DNA of 64,000 nucleotides from Caballeronia sp. Lep1P3 (GCF_022879595.1 NZ_CP084265.1:1798001-1862000); one strand, 5' to 3'; positions 27,104 through 37,162 are shown, counted from the first letter of the stretch. The notes: generated from the sequence alone by a model not told the origin. Numbers and translations are program-made.

Positions 27104-28117
27104 TCAGGCGAACTGTCGAAGGAAGCGCAGATCGTTTTCGAAGAAGAGGCGCAAGTCCTGGACGCCGTAACGCAGCATCGTCAGACGCTCGAGGCCGCTG
27201 CCGAACGCAAAGCCGATATAGCGCTCGGGATCGAGGCCCATGTTGCGGATGACGGTCGGATGCACCTGACCCGAGCCCGAAATCTCCAGCCACTTGCCCG
27301 CGTTCTTGCCGTGCTCGAACATCATGTCGATCTCGGCCGACGGCTCGGTGAACGGAAAGTACGACGGACGGAAACGCACGAGAATGTCGTCGCGCTCGAA
27401 GAACTTCTTGAGGAAATCGGTGTAGACGCCCTTCAGGTCCGCAAAGCTGATGTTCTCCTCGATCCACAGGCCTTCCACCTGATTGAACATCGGCGAATGG
27501 GTGGCGTCGCTGTCCACGCGATACGTGCGGCCGGGCACGATCACCTTGATCGGCGGCTTGTTCATGCGCGCGTAGCGCACCTGCATGGGGCTCGTGTGCG
27601 TGCGAAGCAGAAGCGGGCGTCCTTCGGCGTCCTTCCCGTTGACGTAGAAGGTGTCCTGCATCGAGCGCGCCGGATGGTTCTCGGGGCTGTTCAGCGCGGT
27701 GAAGTTGTACCAGTCCGTCTCGATCTCGGGACCGTCGGCAACGTCGAAGCCGATCGAGCCGAAGATTTTCTCGACGCGCTCCCAGGTTCGCATCACCGGA
27801 TGCAGCGTGCCCGCGCCAGCGCCGCGCCCGGGCAGCGTCACGTCGATGGCTTCGGCTGCGAGCCGCTGGTTCAGAAGCGCATCGGCCAGCGCCTGACGAC
27901 GCGCATTGAGCGCCGCCTCGACCTGCTGCTTCGCTACGTTGATGCGCGCGCCTTCCGTCTTCTTCGCGTCCGGATCGAGCTTGCCCAGGCCCTTCAGCAG
28001 CTCCGTCAGCGCGCCCGCCTTGCCGAGAAAGCGAGCCTTCTCGTTTTCGAGCGTGGTGGCATCCGTGGCGTTTTCAAAGGCGCTTTTCGCGTCGGCGACA
28101 ATCTGGTCCAGATCCAT
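27104..28117 (-). CDS. pheS: Phenylalanine-tRNA ligase alpha subunit
   Basis: This catalytic subunit charges tRNA-Phe. The 337-residue protein has an N-terminal coiled-coil (about 1-90) and a class II synthetase core. Motif 2 is [22 protein letters not shown] and motif 3 is [19 protein letters not shown]. The Phe-binding pocket region ([11 protein letters not shown]) is present. The ATG at 28117 gives the usual length; another ATG three codons upstream has poorer spacing to GGAAAG. Upstream lie an intrinsic terminator and a second strong hairpin, so expression relative to rplT may be attenuated. Confidence 0.98.
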   Translation of the reverse strand: MDLDQIVADAKSAFENATDATTLENEKARFLGKAGALTELLKGLGKLDPDAKKTEGARINVAKQQVEAALNARRQALADALLNQRLAAEAIDVTLPGRGAGAGTLHPVMRTWERVEKIFGSIGFDVADGPEIETDWYNFTALNSPENHPARSMQDTFYVNGKDAEGRPLLLRTHTSPMQVRYARMNKPPIKVIVPGRTYRVDSDATHSPMFNQVEGLWIEENISFADLKGVYTDFLKKFFERDDILVRFRPSYFPFTEPSAEIDMMFEHGKNAGKWLEISGSGQVHPTVIRNMGLDPERYIGFAFGSGLERLTMLRYGVQDLRLFFENDLRFLRQFA

Positions 28118-28148
28118 TGATCCCATCTTTCCAAGTTCTGACTGAATG

Positions 28149-28194
28149 CGGTTTTGCGCGCGTCCTGGCGATGTTCAAGCCGCGCGCAAAACCG
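28149..28194 (-). promoter_or_regulatory. Long hairpin just upstream of pheS
   Basis: A perfect 14-bp inverted repeat (28149-28162 with 28181-28194, 18-nt loop) lies between the terminator at 28201-28234 and the pheS start. There is no U-run, so it is not itself a terminator. It could protect or present the pheST 5' end, or form part of an attenuator. Confidence 0.55.
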
Positions 28195-28200
28195 TCCGAC

Positions 28201-28234
28201 CAACAAAAACGGGGCTCGGTGAGAGCCCCGTTTT
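28201..28234 (-). terminator. Intrinsic terminator between rplT and pheS
   Basis: A 12-bp perfect stem (AAAACGGGGCTC 28206-28217 with its complement 28223-28234, 5-nt loop) is followed on the minus strand by TTTTTGTTG. It separates the infC-rpmI-rplT transcript from pheST, either fully or as an attenuator. No Phe-rich leader peptide was seen in this interval. Confidence 0.88.
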
Positions 28235-28300
28235 CTGCCCTTGCGCCGCCGTCAACAACCCGGCGACGAAAAGGCGAACCACGCAGTACTAATTTCGCAA

Positions 28301-28660
28301 TTAGGCTGCAACGGCGGCTTTCACCTGCTTGACGATCGCAGCAAAAGCAGCCTTGTCGAACACAGCCATGTCAGCCAGCACCTTGCGGTCGAGTTCGATC
28401 GACGCCTTCTTCAGGCCGTTGATGAACACGCTGTAGGTCATGTCGTGCTGACGCACCGCCGCGTTGATACGCGTGATCCACAATGCGCGGAACACACGCT
28501 TCTTGTTGCGGCGATCGCGATAGGCGTACTGGCCTGCGCGCATGACCGCCTGCTTGGCGATGCGATAGACGTTATTGCGACGGCCGCGGTAACCCTTGGC
28601 CAGACGGATGATCTTCTTGTGACGGGCCCGTGCGGTAACCCCACGTTTTACTCGAGGCAT
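28301..28660 (-). CDS. rplT: 50S ribosomal protein L20
   Basis: L20 is a 23S rRNA-binding protein needed for early 50S assembly. It also represses its own operon in E. coli and Bacillus. The 119-residue protein [20 protein letters not shown] onward, with the Arg-rich extended N-terminus and globular C-terminus, matches the family over its full length. It is 28 bp after rpmI. Confidence 0.99.
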   Translation of the reverse strand: MPRVKRGVTARARHKKIIRLAKGYRGRRNNVYRIAKQAVMRAGQYAYRDRRNKKRVFRALWITRINAAVRQHDMTYSVFINGLKKASIELDRKVLADMAVFDKAAFAAIVKQVKAAVAA

Positions 28661-28688
28661 GTTGCTCTCCTTTGAGTGTTAGTTGAGG

Positions 28689-28886
28689 TTACGCGAACGG
28701 CAGCATTGCGCGGACGGAGTTCAGATCGGAATCGTGAACAGCCGTGGCGCCACGCAGATGGCGTTTGTTCTTGGTGGTTTTCTTGGTAAGAATGTGGCGC
28801 TTGAAGGCCTGACCGCGCTTGACGGTACCGCCCGGACGCACCACGAAGCGCTTTGCAGCACTCTTCTTGGTCTTCATCTTCGGCAT
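28689..28886 (-). CDS. rpmI: 50S ribosomal protein L35
   Basis: This 65-residue basic ribosomal protein begins [20 protein letters not shown] and contains the [23 protein letters not shown] core. It has the family's usual length. A 224-bp interval separates it from infC, large enough to hold an RNA operator for L20 autoregulation, but I could not identify a specific structure with confidence. Confidence 0.99.
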
Positions 28887-29110
28887 GACAACTCCAGTTT
28901 ATTAGATGGTCATGGGTGTGCGGTTGATCCCTCCGTACCGGCCAGAACCCCTTTCCGCCCTTCGAAACCCACGCTCCACTTGTGTGCGAACGGTCTACTA
29001 GGACCGCCGCCTTCATGAACGGCGCCGCTTGACGCGACGCCCTTCTGAACTTTCCGGCAATGCCGCGGCAGCCGTCTTGCGACGGCGCGCGATCCATTGC
29101 TCTTGCTTCC

Positions 29111-29638
29111 TTACTTGCCCTTCTTCTTCGGCGCCAGGACCATGATCATCTGGCGGCCTTCCATCTTCGGCATCTGCTCGACCTGGCCGACTTCGTCCAG
29201 GTCCGACTTCAGGCGTTCGAGCATGCGCATGCCAATTTCCTGGTGCGCCATTTCGCGGCCGCGAAAACGCAGCGTGATTTTCGTCTTGTCGCCGTCTTCG
29301 AGGAAGCGCGTGAGGTTGCGCAGCTTGACGTTGTAGTCACCGTCATCCGTGCCGGGGCGGAATTTGACTTCCTTCACCTGCACGATCTTCTGCTTGAGCT
29401 TCGCCTCGTGCTGCTTCTTCGCTTCCGAGTACTTGAACTTGCCGTAGTCCATCAAACGGCAGACAGGCGGTGAGGCCTGCGGCGCGATTTCGACGAGATC
29501 CACATCGAGCTGTTCCGATTGACGGAACGCCTCGGCCAGTTTCACGATCCCGAGCGGCTCGTTGTCCACTCCGACCAAGCGCACTTCCGGTGCGGAAATT
29601 TCACCGTTGATGCGATGTGACGACTTATCAGTAGCGAT
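29111..29638 (-). CDS. infC: Translation initiation factor IF-3, with an AUC start codon
   Basis: IF-3 proofreads the start codon and keeps ribosomal subunits apart. No ATG, GTG or TTG start gives a full-length protein: GTG at 29584 would cut off the conserved NINGEI-type N-terminus. Reading upstream in frame gives (I)[22 protein letters not shown], beginning with ATC at 29638-29636 behind AGAGGA. This matches the E. coli IF-3 N-terminus (RINGEIRAQEVRLTG), and infC genes use near-cognate AUU/AUC-type starts for autoregulation. The resulting 175 residues contain both IF-3 domains and the linker ([22 protein letters not shown]). The C-terminal [19 protein letters not shown] is also typical. Confidence 0.93.
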   Translation of the reverse strand: MATDKSSHRINGEISAPEVRLVGVDNEPLGIVKLAEAFRQSEQLDVDLVEIAPQASPPVCRLMDYGKFKYSEAKKQHEAKLKQKIVQVKEVKFRPGTDDGDYNVKLRNLTRFLEDGDKTKITLRFRGREMAHQEIGMRMLERLKSDLDEVGQVEQMPKMEGRQMIMVLAPKKKGK

Positions 29639-29685
29639 GTTACGTTTCCTCTAAAAATGAAAAAACAAGCCGCGCTGCGAGTGAC

Positions 29686-31593
29686 TTACTTGAACGCCCG
29701 CACTTCCTCTTGCAGACGTTCGAGGAATGCGCCGACCGGCATGACGCCCAGATCGACACCGCCACGAGCACGCACGGCTACGGTTTGTGCCTCACGCTCC
29801 TTGTCCCCGACGACCAGCAAATAGGGAACCTTTTGCAGCGTGTGCTCGCGTATTTTATAGCTAATCTTCTCGTTGCGCAAATCGCTCTCAACTCTAAGCC
29901 CTTGTTTTTGCAACGATTGGGCGAGAGAAGCAGCATATTCGGCCTGACTTTCGGCAATATTCAGCACGACAGCCTGCACGGGCGCGAGCCACGGAGGCAT
30001 TGCCCCGGCGTGGTGCTCGATCAGAATGCCGAGGAAGCGCTCCATCGACCCGACTATCGCGCGGTGAAGCATCACCGGACGACGGCGGCTATTGTCTTCC
30101 GCGACATACTCCGCGCCGAGACGCTCCGGCAGCACCATGTCGAGCTGCAGCGTGCCGCATTGCCAGGACCGTCCGAGCGCATCCTTGATGTGGTACTCGA
30201 TCTTCGGACCGTAGAACGCGCCTTCGCCCGCGAGCTCTTCCCACTGTAGCCCGCACGCGGTGAGCGCCTCGCGCAGACCCTGTTCCGCGCGATCCCAGGT
30301 TTCGTCGGTGCCCGCGCGCTGCTCCGGGCGCAACGACAGCTTGATGTCGATGTGCTCGAAGCCGAAGTCCTTGTAGACGCTCATCGCGAGCGTGTTGAAC
30401 GCGATCGATTCCGCGATGAACTGGTCTTCGGTACAGAAGATGTGTGCGTCGTCCTGCACGAAACCGCGCACGCGCATGAGCCCGTGCAGCGCGCCCGACG
30501 GCTCGTTGCGGTGGCACGAGCCAAATTCCGCGTAACGCAGCGGCAGATCGCGGTACGAGCGCAGACCGTGGTTGAACACCTGGACGTGGCCGGGGCAGTT
30601 CATCGGCTTGATGGCGTAGTCGCGCTTTTCCGATTCGGTCGTGAACATGTTTTCACGATAGTTCTGCCAGTGGCCCGACGCTTCCCAGAGCGACCGGTCC
30701 ATGACCATCGGCGTCTTGATTTCGAGATAACCGGCCTCGTTCACGCGGCGGCGCATGTACTGCTCGACCTGCTGCCACAGCGACCAGCCCTTCGGATGCC
30801 AGAACACCATGCCCGGCGCCTCGTCCTGCAGATGGAACAGGTCGAGCTGCTTGCCGAGCTTGCGGTGGTCGCGCTTCTCCGCTTCCTCGAGCATGTGCAG
30901 GTACGCGTCCTGGTCTTCCTTCTTCGTCCAGGCGGTGCCGTAGATGCGCTGCAGTTGCTCGTTCTTCGAATCGCCGCGCCAGTACGCGCCCGCGAGCTTC
31001 ATCAGCTTGAAAACCTTGAGCTTGCCGGTGGACGGTACGTGCGGGCCACGGCACAGGTCGGTGAAACCGCCGTGAGAGTAGAGCTTGATTTCGTCGCTGG
31101 CGGGAATCGACTCGATGATCTCCGCCTTGTACTTTTCGCCGATGCTCTTGAAGTAGTCGACGGCCTCGTCGCGCGAAACGACGCGGCGCGACACCGGCTC
31201 GTCTTTCTTCACGAGCTCCTGCATGCGCTTTTCGATCTTTTCCAGATCTTCGGGCGTGAAGGGACGGCTGTACGCGAAGTCGTAGTAGAAGCCGTTGTCG
31301 ATGACCGGTCCGATGGTGACCTGCGCCTCGGGAAACAGGTCCTTGACCGCGTAGGCCAGAAGGTGCGCGGTGGAGTGACGAACGACATCGACGCCTTCCG
31401 GGTCTTTGTCGGTGACGATGGCGAGCGACGAATCGCGGTCGATCACGAAAGATGTATCGACGAGCTCGCCGTTCAGCTTGCCGGCGAGCGCCGCCTTGGC
31501 GAGGCCCGCGCCGATCGATGCCGCGACTTCCGCGACGGTCACCGGGTGGTCGTATTGGCGGACCGACCCATCAGGCAAACGTACCGAAACCAT
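29686..31593 (-). CDS. thrS: Threonine-tRNA ligase
   Basis: This 635-residue class II synthetase charges tRNA-Thr. Domains in order: TGS ([18 protein letters not shown], residues 1-60), the N2 editing domain with the zinc-type [16 protein letters not shown] and a later [13 protein letters not shown] motif, the catalytic core ([25 protein letters not shown], motif 2), and the anticodon-binding domain ([18 protein letters not shown]). The start at 31593 has GGAG 7 bp upstream and gives the family N-terminus. An in-frame start 48 bp upstream is not conserved. It leads the thrS-infC-rpmI-rplT block. Confidence 0.98.
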   Translation of the reverse strand: MVSVRLPDGSVRQYDHPVTVAEVAASIGAGLAKAALAGKLNGELVDTSFVIDRDSSLAIVTDKDPEGVDVVRHSTAHLLAYAVKDLFPEAQVTIGPVIDNGFYYDFAYSRPFTPEDLEKIEKRMQELVKKDEPVSRRVVSRDEAVDYFKSIGEKYKAEIIESIPASDEIKLYSHGGFTDLCRGPHVPSTGKLKVFKLMKLAGAYWRGDSKNEQLQRIYGTAWTKKEDQDAYLHMLEEAEKRDHRKLGKQLDLFHLQDEAPGMVFWHPKGWSLWQQVEQYMRRRVNEAGYLEIKTPMVMDRSLWEASGHWQNYRENMFTTESEKRDYAIKPMNCPGHVQVFNHGLRSYRDLPLRYAEFGSCHRNEPSGALHGLMRVRGFVQDDAHIFCTEDQFIAESIAFNTLAMSVYKDFGFEHIDIKLSLRPEQRAGTDETWDRAEQGLREALTACGLQWEELAGEGAFYGPKIEYHIKDALGRSWQCGTLQLDMVLPERLGAEYVAEDNSRRRPVMLHRAIVGSMERFLGILIEHHAGAMPPWLAPVQAVVLNIAESQAEYAASLAQSLQKQGLRVESDLRNEKISYKIREHTLQKVPYLLVVGDKEREAQTVAVRARGGVDLGVMPVGAFLERLQEEVRAFK

Positions 31594-31675
31594 TTCGTTC
31601 TCCAGGACGCCGGCGCACGCCGAGCGAATTCGAATAACCACTGCCCCGCGACATCGATGAAACGGAAATCGAGGA

Positions 31676-31713
31676 ACAAAAAAAATGCGGCCCCACTACC
31701 GAGGGGCCGCATT
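31676..31713 (-). terminator. Terminator after tRNA-Val, upstream of thrS
   Basis: An 11-bp perfect stem (AATGCGGCCCC 31684-31694 with GGGGCCGCATT 31703-31713) is followed on the minus strand by a run of eight T. It ends the tRNA-Val transcript and isolates thrS, whose promoter must lie within 31594-31680. Confidence 0.9.
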
Positions 31714-31882
31714 CACTTTTTACATACCGCGAGACAATTTGGCACAAGGCGAATTAGGTCCTCGACTAGCGTCGCTCCGAAGTTGTTTCGGTCAACGTTC
31801 GACGTGCCATTTTCGTATCGCCTTTTGCGCAATGCGCTTCTTGCGGATTGAAGCCTCGGAGAACCGGGACTTCGCTTTTCGT

Positions 31883-31959
31883 TGGTAGGCTCGATTGGAC
31901 TCGAACCAACGACCCCCACCATGTCAAGGTGGTGCTCTAACCAGCTGAGCTACGAGCCT
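31883..31959 (-). tRNA. tRNA-Val (anticodon GAC)
   Basis: This is a 77-nt cloverleaf on the minus strand. The acceptor stem is AGGCTCG/CGAGCCT. The anticodon stem CCACC/GGTGG encloses loop TTGACAT with anticodon GAC, which reads GUC and GUU. The T-arm is TTGGTTCGAGTCCAA, and CCA is encoded. It is followed by a terminator and then thrS. Confidence 0.97.
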
Positions 31960-32063
31960 GAAAGAAGTGAGATTATATGGAGCGTTTCGAATCTTGGCAA
32001 GTCTTTCTGAACACGAATTCGAGATTCAACCGCAGAAACGCCCAAGTCCTCGCGTCATGCGGC

Positions 32064-34286
32064 TCAAGCACGCCGCGACGCCCGTATCACCCCGCCGATC
32101 TCCGCGAGCAACGTGCACGCGCGCTGTATCTGCGCAGCGCTCGACACCTCGACGGTGAACTGCATGTACGCGACGTTCCTGCGGCTCTGGCTTTTCACGC
32201 CGATCACGTTGATCTTCTCGCGCGCGAAGACCTCCGAAATATCCCGCAGAAGCCCCTGCCGATCCGCCGACTCGACCGCAAGATCGACCGGATACACCGA
32301 CGATCCGCGCCCGTTGAGCACATCCGCCGACCACGTCGTATGCAGCACGCGCTCGGGCGAGCGCTGCGCCATGCGCTGGAACGTCGCGCAGTCGGTGCGA
32401 TGAATCGACATGCCCTTGCCGCGCGTCACGAACCCCGCGATCGGATCGGGCGGCGCCGGACGGCAGCAGCGCGCGAGCTGCGTGAGCAGCGCGTCGACGC
32501 CGACGACGAGCACGCCCGTCGACGCGCCGTGGGCCACGCTCTGCCCGCTGCTGCGCTTTTCGAAGTGCGCGGGCGCTTCGGGTGCGGGCTCGGGCGGCGG
32601 TGTGTCGGAAAGCGCGTGTTCGATGTTGCGCAGGCTGAACTCGTCCTTCGCGACGACCGCGTATAACTCTTCCGGCGCCTTGAACCCGAGCTTGGCCGCG
32701 AGCTGATCCAGATTGACGGACGTCTTGCCCTCGCGCTGCAGCGTCTTTTCGACGATCGCGCGGCCCTGCGCGATGTTCTCTTCGGCATCGACCGCGTTGA
32801 ACCACGCGCGCACCTTCTGCCGCGCGCGCGGGCTCTGCAGATAGCCGAGCTGCGGGTTGAGCCAGTCTCGCGAAGGCCCGCCCTCCTTCACCGCGATGAT
32901 TTCGACGGTCTGCCCGTTCTGCAGCGGTGTGTTGAGCGGCACCATCGCGCCGTCGACGCGCGCCCCGCGGCAGCGATGCCCGAGTTCGCTATGCAGGTGA
33001 TATGCGAAATCGACGGCGGTCGCGCCCTGCGGCAGTGCGATCACGCGCGCCTGAGGCGTCAGGACATAGATGTGATCGTCGTCGAGCGTGGCGTCGCGCA
33101 GATGCTGCCAGCCGGGACGATCGCCTTCGACATCGTCTTTCCATGCGAGAAGCTGGCGCAGCCACGCGATCTTCTCGTCGTATTTCTCGTTCGCCGTGAC
33201 CTGGCCCGCGTAGCCGCGCGCGCCGGCTTCCTTGTAGCGCCAGTGGGCGGCCACGCCGTATTCGGCGAACTGATGCATCTCGTGCGTGCGGATTTGCACT
33301 TCGAACGCGCGGCCATCGTCGCCGACGACCACCGTATGCAGCGACTTGTAGCCGTTCGGCTTCGGCCGCGAGATGTAGTCGTCGAATTCGCGCGGCACCG
33401 GCTGCCACAGGTTGTGCACGATGCCGAGCACCGTGTAGCAATCCTTGATATCGCCGACGATCACGCGAAACGCGCGCACGTCGTTAAGCTCCGAGAAGTC
33501 GAGATGCTTGCCGCGCATCTTCTTCCAGATGCTGTAGATGTGCTTGGGCCGGCCGCTCACCTCGGCCTTGATCTGCGCGGTGTCCAGTTCCTTTTGCAGC
33601 CGCGCGATGGCGCCGGTCACATACGATTCGCGCTCGACGCGTTTCTCATCGAGCAGCTTCGCGATGCGCTTGTAGGTGACGGGGTCCTCGAAGCGGAACG
33701 ACAGGTCTTCGAGTTCCCATTTCAGTTGCCAGATGCCGAGCCGGTTGGCAAGCGGCGCGTAGATTTCGAGCGTCTCGCGCGGCACGTCGGGCGACGGGTC
33801 GGTCTTGTGCGCCGCGTGGTAGCGCAGCGTCTGCAAGCGGGACGCGAGGCGGATCAGCACCACGCGTATGTCCTGCGCGAAGGCAAGCAGCATCTTGCGC
33901 AGCGATTCGACTTGCGCGCGCCGCGCCGCCTGCGCATCGCGCGTGTTGTGCGGCAGTTCGGCGAGCGTCGCGCGGGAACTCAGCGAGCCGAGCCGCAAGA
34001 GCTTGCGCACGTCGCCGACGAGCCGCTGCACTTCCGCACCGAAGCGCTCCGCGATCAGCTTCTCCGGATCGTCGAGATGCGGCGCGAGCGCGAAGAGCGC
34101 GGCGGCGGCGATCGCGTGCGGATCGACGTTGAGCGTCTGCATGATGCGCGCGGTGCCGGCCGCATGTTCGGCGAGCAGTTCGCCGGTCGAGAGCCGCGCA
34201 TCCTTCGCGTGATCGCGCACGAACGCGAGCGCGTCGTCGATGGACGGCTCAGGCAACGTATCGGCGGGGACGGCGGTCTCGGTCAT
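32064..34286 (-). CDS. relA: GTP pyrophosphokinase RelA ((p)ppGpp synthetase I)
   Basis: RelA makes (p)ppGpp on ribosomes sensing uncharged tRNA. The 740-residue protein has an N-terminal degenerate hydrolase domain (about 20-200), a synthetase domain (about 230-360, with VSGRPKHIYSIWKKM, DVRAFRVIVGDIKDCY and RPKPNGYKSLHTVVVG), a TGS domain (IYVLTPQARVIALPQGATAVDFAY), a zinc-finger-like CCRPAPPDPI region, and a C-terminal ACT domain. The hydrolase HD motif is missing: where SpoT/Rel proteins read LLHDVVED this one has LFALAPHLDD. It is therefore a synthetase-only RelA, and a SpoT must be encoded elsewhere. Confidence 0.96.
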   Translation of the reverse strand: MTETAVPADTLPEPSIDDALAFVRDHAKDARLSTGELLAEHAAGTARIMQTLNVDPHAIAAAALFALAPHLDDPEKLIAERFGAEVQRLVGDVRKLLRLGSLSSRATLAELPHNTRDAQAARRAQVESLRKMLLAFAQDIRVVLIRLASRLQTLRYHAAHKTDPSPDVPRETLEIYAPLANRLGIWQLKWELEDLSFRFEDPVTYKRIAKLLDEKRVERESYVTGAIARLQKELDTAQIKAEVSGRPKHIYSIWKKMRGKHLDFSELNDVRAFRVIVGDIKDCYTVLGIVHNLWQPVPREFDDYISRPKPNGYKSLHTVVVGDDGRAFEVQIRTHEMHQFAEYGVAAHWRYKEAGARGYAGQVTANEKYDEKIAWLRQLLAWKDDVEGDRPGWQHLRDATLDDDHIYVLTPQARVIALPQGATAVDFAYHLHSELGHRCRGARVDGAMVPLNTPLQNGQTVEIIAVKEGGPSRDWLNPQLGYLQSPRARQKVRAWFNAVDAEENIAQGRAIVEKTLQREGKTSVNLDQLAAKLGFKAPEELYAVVAKDEFSLRNIEHALSDTPPPEPAPEAPAHFEKRSSGQSVAHGASTGVLVVGVDALLTQLARCCRPAPPDPIAGFVTRGKGMSIHRTDCATFQRMAQRSPERVLHTTWSADVLNGRGSSVYPVDLAVESADRQGLLRDISEVFAREKINVIGVKSQSRRNVAYMQFTVEVSSAAQIQRACTLLAEIGGVIRASRRA

Positions 34287-34314
34287 GCGGGCACACTACG
34301 GCGGCGGACGTGCT

Positions 34315-34668
34315 TTAGCTGCGCTGCGCCGCCACCACGACGACTTCCACGAGGCAAGCGGGGTTCGCGAGCTTCGCCTCGACGGTCGCGCGCGGCGGCG
34401 TGTGGCCGGGCGCCACCCACGCGTCCCAGACGGCGTTCATGCCGGCGAAGTGCTCCATGTCCGAGATGTAGATCTGCACCGACAGCAGATGCGACTTGTC
34501 GCTGTTCGCCTCCTCGAGCAGACGGTCGATATGACCCAGCACTTCGCGCGTCTGGCCCGCGATGTCCTGGTTCGTGTCTTCCGCGATCTGCCCCGCGAGA
34601 TACACGGTGCCGTTGTGAATCGCGATCTCGGAAAGCCGCGCGCCGACGTGATGACGAGTAACTGCCAT
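34315..34668 (-). CDS. RidA/YjgF/UK114 family protein
   Basis: RidA-family enzymes deaminate reactive enamines and imines formed by PLP enzymes. The 117-residue protein has the family pattern VYLAGQIAEDTNQDIAGQTREVLGHIDRLLEEANSDKSHLLSVQIYISD, followed by NAVWDAWVAPGHTPPRATVEAKLANPACLVEVVVVAA. The family's conserved catalytic arginine is present in PRATVEA. This is the YjgH/RidA-like branch. It lies 28 bp downstream of relA's start region on the same strand but upstream of it, with a hydrolase gene further upstream. Confidence 0.9.
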   Translation of the reverse strand: MAVTRHHVGARLSEIAIHNGTVYLAGQIAEDTNQDIAGQTREVLGHIDRLLEEANSDKSHLLSVQIYISDMEHFAGMNAVWDAWVAPGHTPPRATVEAKLANPACLVEVVVVAAQRS

Positions 34669-34745
34669 GAGAATATCCGGTCCTTATGGGGTGATAAAAA
34701 CGGGGTGACAAAAAGCGGGGCGAGCGACGGGCGCCCGGCCCCATA

Positions 34746-35666
34746 TTATGCCCGGCTGCCGTTGTTTTCGAGAAAGAACGCCCGCGCGATGGCAATCTGG
34801 TCCGCTGCGAGAAACGCGGGCGCGTGACCCGCGTTCGGCACTTCGGCGCTCGTCACGGCCTGCCCTTTCTCGACCATCTGCCTGACGGTCTCGCGCGAGA
34901 GCAGGTCGGAGCTTTCGCCGCGCACGACGAGCACCGGCGTTTCGATCGACGCGAGCGAGTGCCACAGGAACGCTTCGCCCGCGGCGTGGTCTTCGTCGGT
35001 GCTCGCGGAAAACGGCGCGGCAATGTCGGGGTCGTAGCGGAAAGTCCACGCGCCGTCGCGCTCGTGCAGAAGCGGCGTGTTGATGCGCGTCCACTCGTCG
35101 TCCGTGAGCGGGCCGAACGAAGCCGCGAGCGCCGCCGCGTGGCGCACGCCTTCCTCGAGCGACGCAAAGCGCGCGGGCTTGCCGAGGTAGCTGCGGATGC
35201 GCTCGAGCGCGACCGGTTCGATATGCGGCCCCACATCGTTCAGCAGCATCTTGCGGATCGGCGTATTCGGGAGCCCGCCGAGCGCCATGCCGATCAGCCC
35301 GCCCATCGACGTGCCGAACCAGTCCACCGTCTCGACGTTGAGCCGCGCGATCAGCGTGACCATGTCCGAGACGTACTGCGCGACGCCGTAATAGCGAGCA
35401 TCCGCGAGCCAGTCCGATAAACCGCGGCCCACGACATCCGGGCACACGACGCGATAGTCGCCCGCGAACGCTCTCGCGACCTCGTCGAAATCGCGGCCCG
35501 AGCGCGTCAGCCCATGCACGCACAAGAGCACGCGCGGATTGGCCGGATCGCCCCATTCGGTGTAGGCGACGCGATGCAGTCCCGCCGGGCTCGCGCACTG
35601 GACGAAGCGCTGGCGCGGCTCGGTGTGCGTGGAATGCGATGCCTCGACGACGATGGATGCGCTCAT
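34746..35666 (-). CDS. Alpha/beta hydrolase
   Basis: This 306-residue alpha/beta hydrolase has an HGLTRSGRDFDEVARAFAG oxyanion loop, PDVVGRGLSDW, nucleophile elbow GTSMGGLIGMALGG, later Asp-containing VVRGESSDLLS, and PNAGHAPAF supplying the histidine. The ATG at 35666 is chosen because AAGGA lies 8 bp upstream; an ATG nine codons earlier lacks a site. Substrate is unknown; the family includes esterases and dienelactone or proline-iminopeptidase-like hydrolases. It precedes the RidA gene by about 77 bp on the same strand, so the two may share a transcript. Confidence 0.85.
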   Translation of the reverse strand: MSASIVVEASHSTHTEPRQRFVQCASPAGLHRVAYTEWGDPANPRVLLCVHGLTRSGRDFDEVARAFAGDYRVVCPDVVGRGLSDWLADARYYGVAQYVSDMVTLIARLNVETVDWFGTSMGGLIGMALGGLPNTPIRKMLLNDVGPHIEPVALERIRSYLGKPARFASLEEGVRHAAALAASFGPLTDDEWTRINTPLLHERDGAWTFRYDPDIAAPFSASTDEDHAAGEAFLWHSLASIETPVLVVRGESSDLLSRETVRQMVEKGQAVTSAEVPNAGHAPAFLAADQIAIARAFFLENNGSRA

Positions 35667-35756
35667 GAAATGTCCTTCGTGGAAGATGTCCAAACGATTC
35701 TAAACGTCCGGCGCGCGGGAAAGTGCGCGTTGGCCGAACGGACGATGGCGCGCCCA

Positions 35757-35788
35757 AAACGAAACGGGCGAAGCCATTGCCTCGCCCG
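35757..35788 (-). terminator. Terminator after the scoB-like gene
   Basis: A 7-bp stem (CGGGCGA 35765-35771 with TCGCCCG 35782-35788), extendable with mismatches, is followed on the minus strand by TTTCGTTTT. It is about 25 bp after the CoA-transferase B stop. Confidence 0.55.
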
Positions 35789-35813
35789 CTTCGGTCCGCG
35801 CGCTAGCGCGAGC

Positions 35814-36458
35814 TCACTTCACGTCGCTGACATCGAGCGGTGCGCCGGTCTTGCGCTGAATCTCCTCGACGGTCACGCCATCGGCGAGTTCGACGAGCTT
35901 CAGGCCACCTTCGGTGACGTCGATCACGCCGAGATCCGTGATGATGCGATCGACGACGCCCACGCCCGTGAGCGGCAGCATGCACTCTTCGAGAATCTTG
36001 TGCTGGTCGCCCTTCGCGACGTGCTCCATCAGCACGACGACGCGCTTCACGCCCGCGACGAGATCCATCGCGCCGCCCATGCCCTTGATCATCTTGCCGG
36101 GGATCATCCAGTTGGCCAGATCGCCCGTCTTGCTGATCTGCATCGCGCCGAGAATCGCGAGATTGATGTGGCCGCCGCGGATCATGGCGAACGAATCCGC
36201 CGACGAAAAGATCGACGAGCCCGGCAGCGTCGTCACCGTCTGCTTGCCGGCGTTGATGAGATCGGCGTCGACCTCGTCGTCATACGGCGACGGTCCGATA
36301 CCGAGCAGTCCGTTCTCCGACTGCAGCCACACTTCGACGCCCTGCGGCACATGATTGGCGACGAGCGTCGGCAAGCCGATGCCCAGGTTCACGTAGAAGC
36401 CGTCCTGCAGTTCCTTCGCCGCGCGCGCGGCCATCTGGTCACGAGTCCAAGCCATCAT
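35814..36458 (-). CDS. scoB: 3-oxoacid CoA-transferase subunit B
   Basis: This is the beta subunit of a succinyl-CoA:3-ketoacid (acetoacetate) CoA-transferase, 214 residues. It has [14 protein letters not shown] and the catalytic [10 protein letters not shown] loop with Glu48. It differs clearly from the PcaJ at 15175-15831 but is the same family. The start ATG overlaps the scoA stop (TAATG), showing translational coupling. The SCOT role in ketone-body or short-chain 3-oxoacid use is inferred because this pair is away from the pca genes; a second beta-ketoadipate transferase cannot be excluded. Confidence 0.9.
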   Translation of the reverse strand: MMAWTRDQMAARAAKELQDGFYVNLGIGLPTLVANHVPQGVEVWLQSENGLLGIGPSPYDDEVDADLINAGKQTVTTLPGSSIFSSADSFAMIRGGHINLAILGAMQISKTGDLANWMIPGKMIKGMGGAMDLVAGVKRVVVLMEHVAKGDQHKILEECMLPLTGVGVVDRIITDLGVIDVTEGGLKLVELADGVTVEEIQRKTGAPLDVSDVK

Positions 36459-37162
36459 TACTCTCCTTTCGCGCGGACGATGCGTTGTTCGATGCGCTTT
36501 TCCGGATGCGCGTTCAGCACGAGCCGTTGCACGAAAATGCCCGGCGTGTGGATCGCGTCCGGATCGAGTTCGCCGACTTCGACGATCTCTTCCACTTCGG
36601 CGACGGTGATCTTCCCGGCCATCGCGCACATCGGATTGAAGTTGCGCGCCGTGCGGCGATAGATCAGGTTGCCCGACTTGTCGGCCTTCCACGCCTTGAC
36701 GAGACCGATGTCCGCCGTCAGCGAATGTTCGAGCACGTAATGGTTCTCGCCGAACTGGCGCGTTTCCTTGCCGTCCGCGATCACGGTGCCGTAGCCGGTG
36801 TTCGTGAAGAACGCCGGAATGCCCGCGCCGCCCGCGCGCAGTTTCTCGGCGAGCGTGCCTTGCGGCGTGAATTCGAGTTCGAGTTCGCCAGCGAGATATT
36901 GCCGCTCGAATTCCTTGTTTTCGCCCACGTAGGACGAAATCATCTTCTTGATCTGGCGCGTTTCGAGCAGCAGGCCGAGCCCGAAGCCATCGACGCCCGC
37001 GTTATTGCTGATGCACGTAATGTCCTTCACGCGCGAATCGCGCAGGGCGGCGATCAGCGCTTCGGGAATCCCGCACAGCCCGAATCCGCCGACGGCGAAT
37101 GTCTGCCCGTCTCTGACGATGCCATCGAGCGCCGCTTTCGCGCTGGGATAGACCTTGTTCAT
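36458..37162 (-). CDS. scoA: 3-oxoacid CoA-transferase subunit A
   Basis: This is the alpha subunit, 234 residues, starting [40 protein letters not shown]. It then has [55 protein letters not shown], a close match to ScoA/AtoD-type subunits. The ATG at 37162 follows AAGGGA by 8 bp; longer frames upstream are not conserved. It diverges from the PAS-LuxR regulator gene at 37353 across about 190 bp. Confidence 0.9.
   Translation of the reverse strand: MNKVYPSAKAALDGIVRDGQTFAVGGFGLCGIPEALIAALRDSRVKDITCISNNAGVDGFGLGLLLETRQIKKMISSYVGENKEFERQYLAGELELEFTPQGTLAEKLRAGGAGIPAFFTNTGYGTVIADGKETRQFGENHYVLEHSLTADIGLVKAWKADKSGNLIYRRTARNFNPMCAMAGKITVAEVEEIVEVGELDPDAIHTPGIFVQRLVLNAHPEKRIEQRIVRAKGE

Noticed and set aside
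24795..27170. A 791-codon open frame opposite pheT
   Set aside because: The composition is typical of antisense shadow frames. pheT is full length and unmistakable.
28887..29110. L20-binding operator between infC and rpmI
   Set aside because: The interval is long enough, but I could not define a pseudoknot or rRNA-mimic structure by eye.
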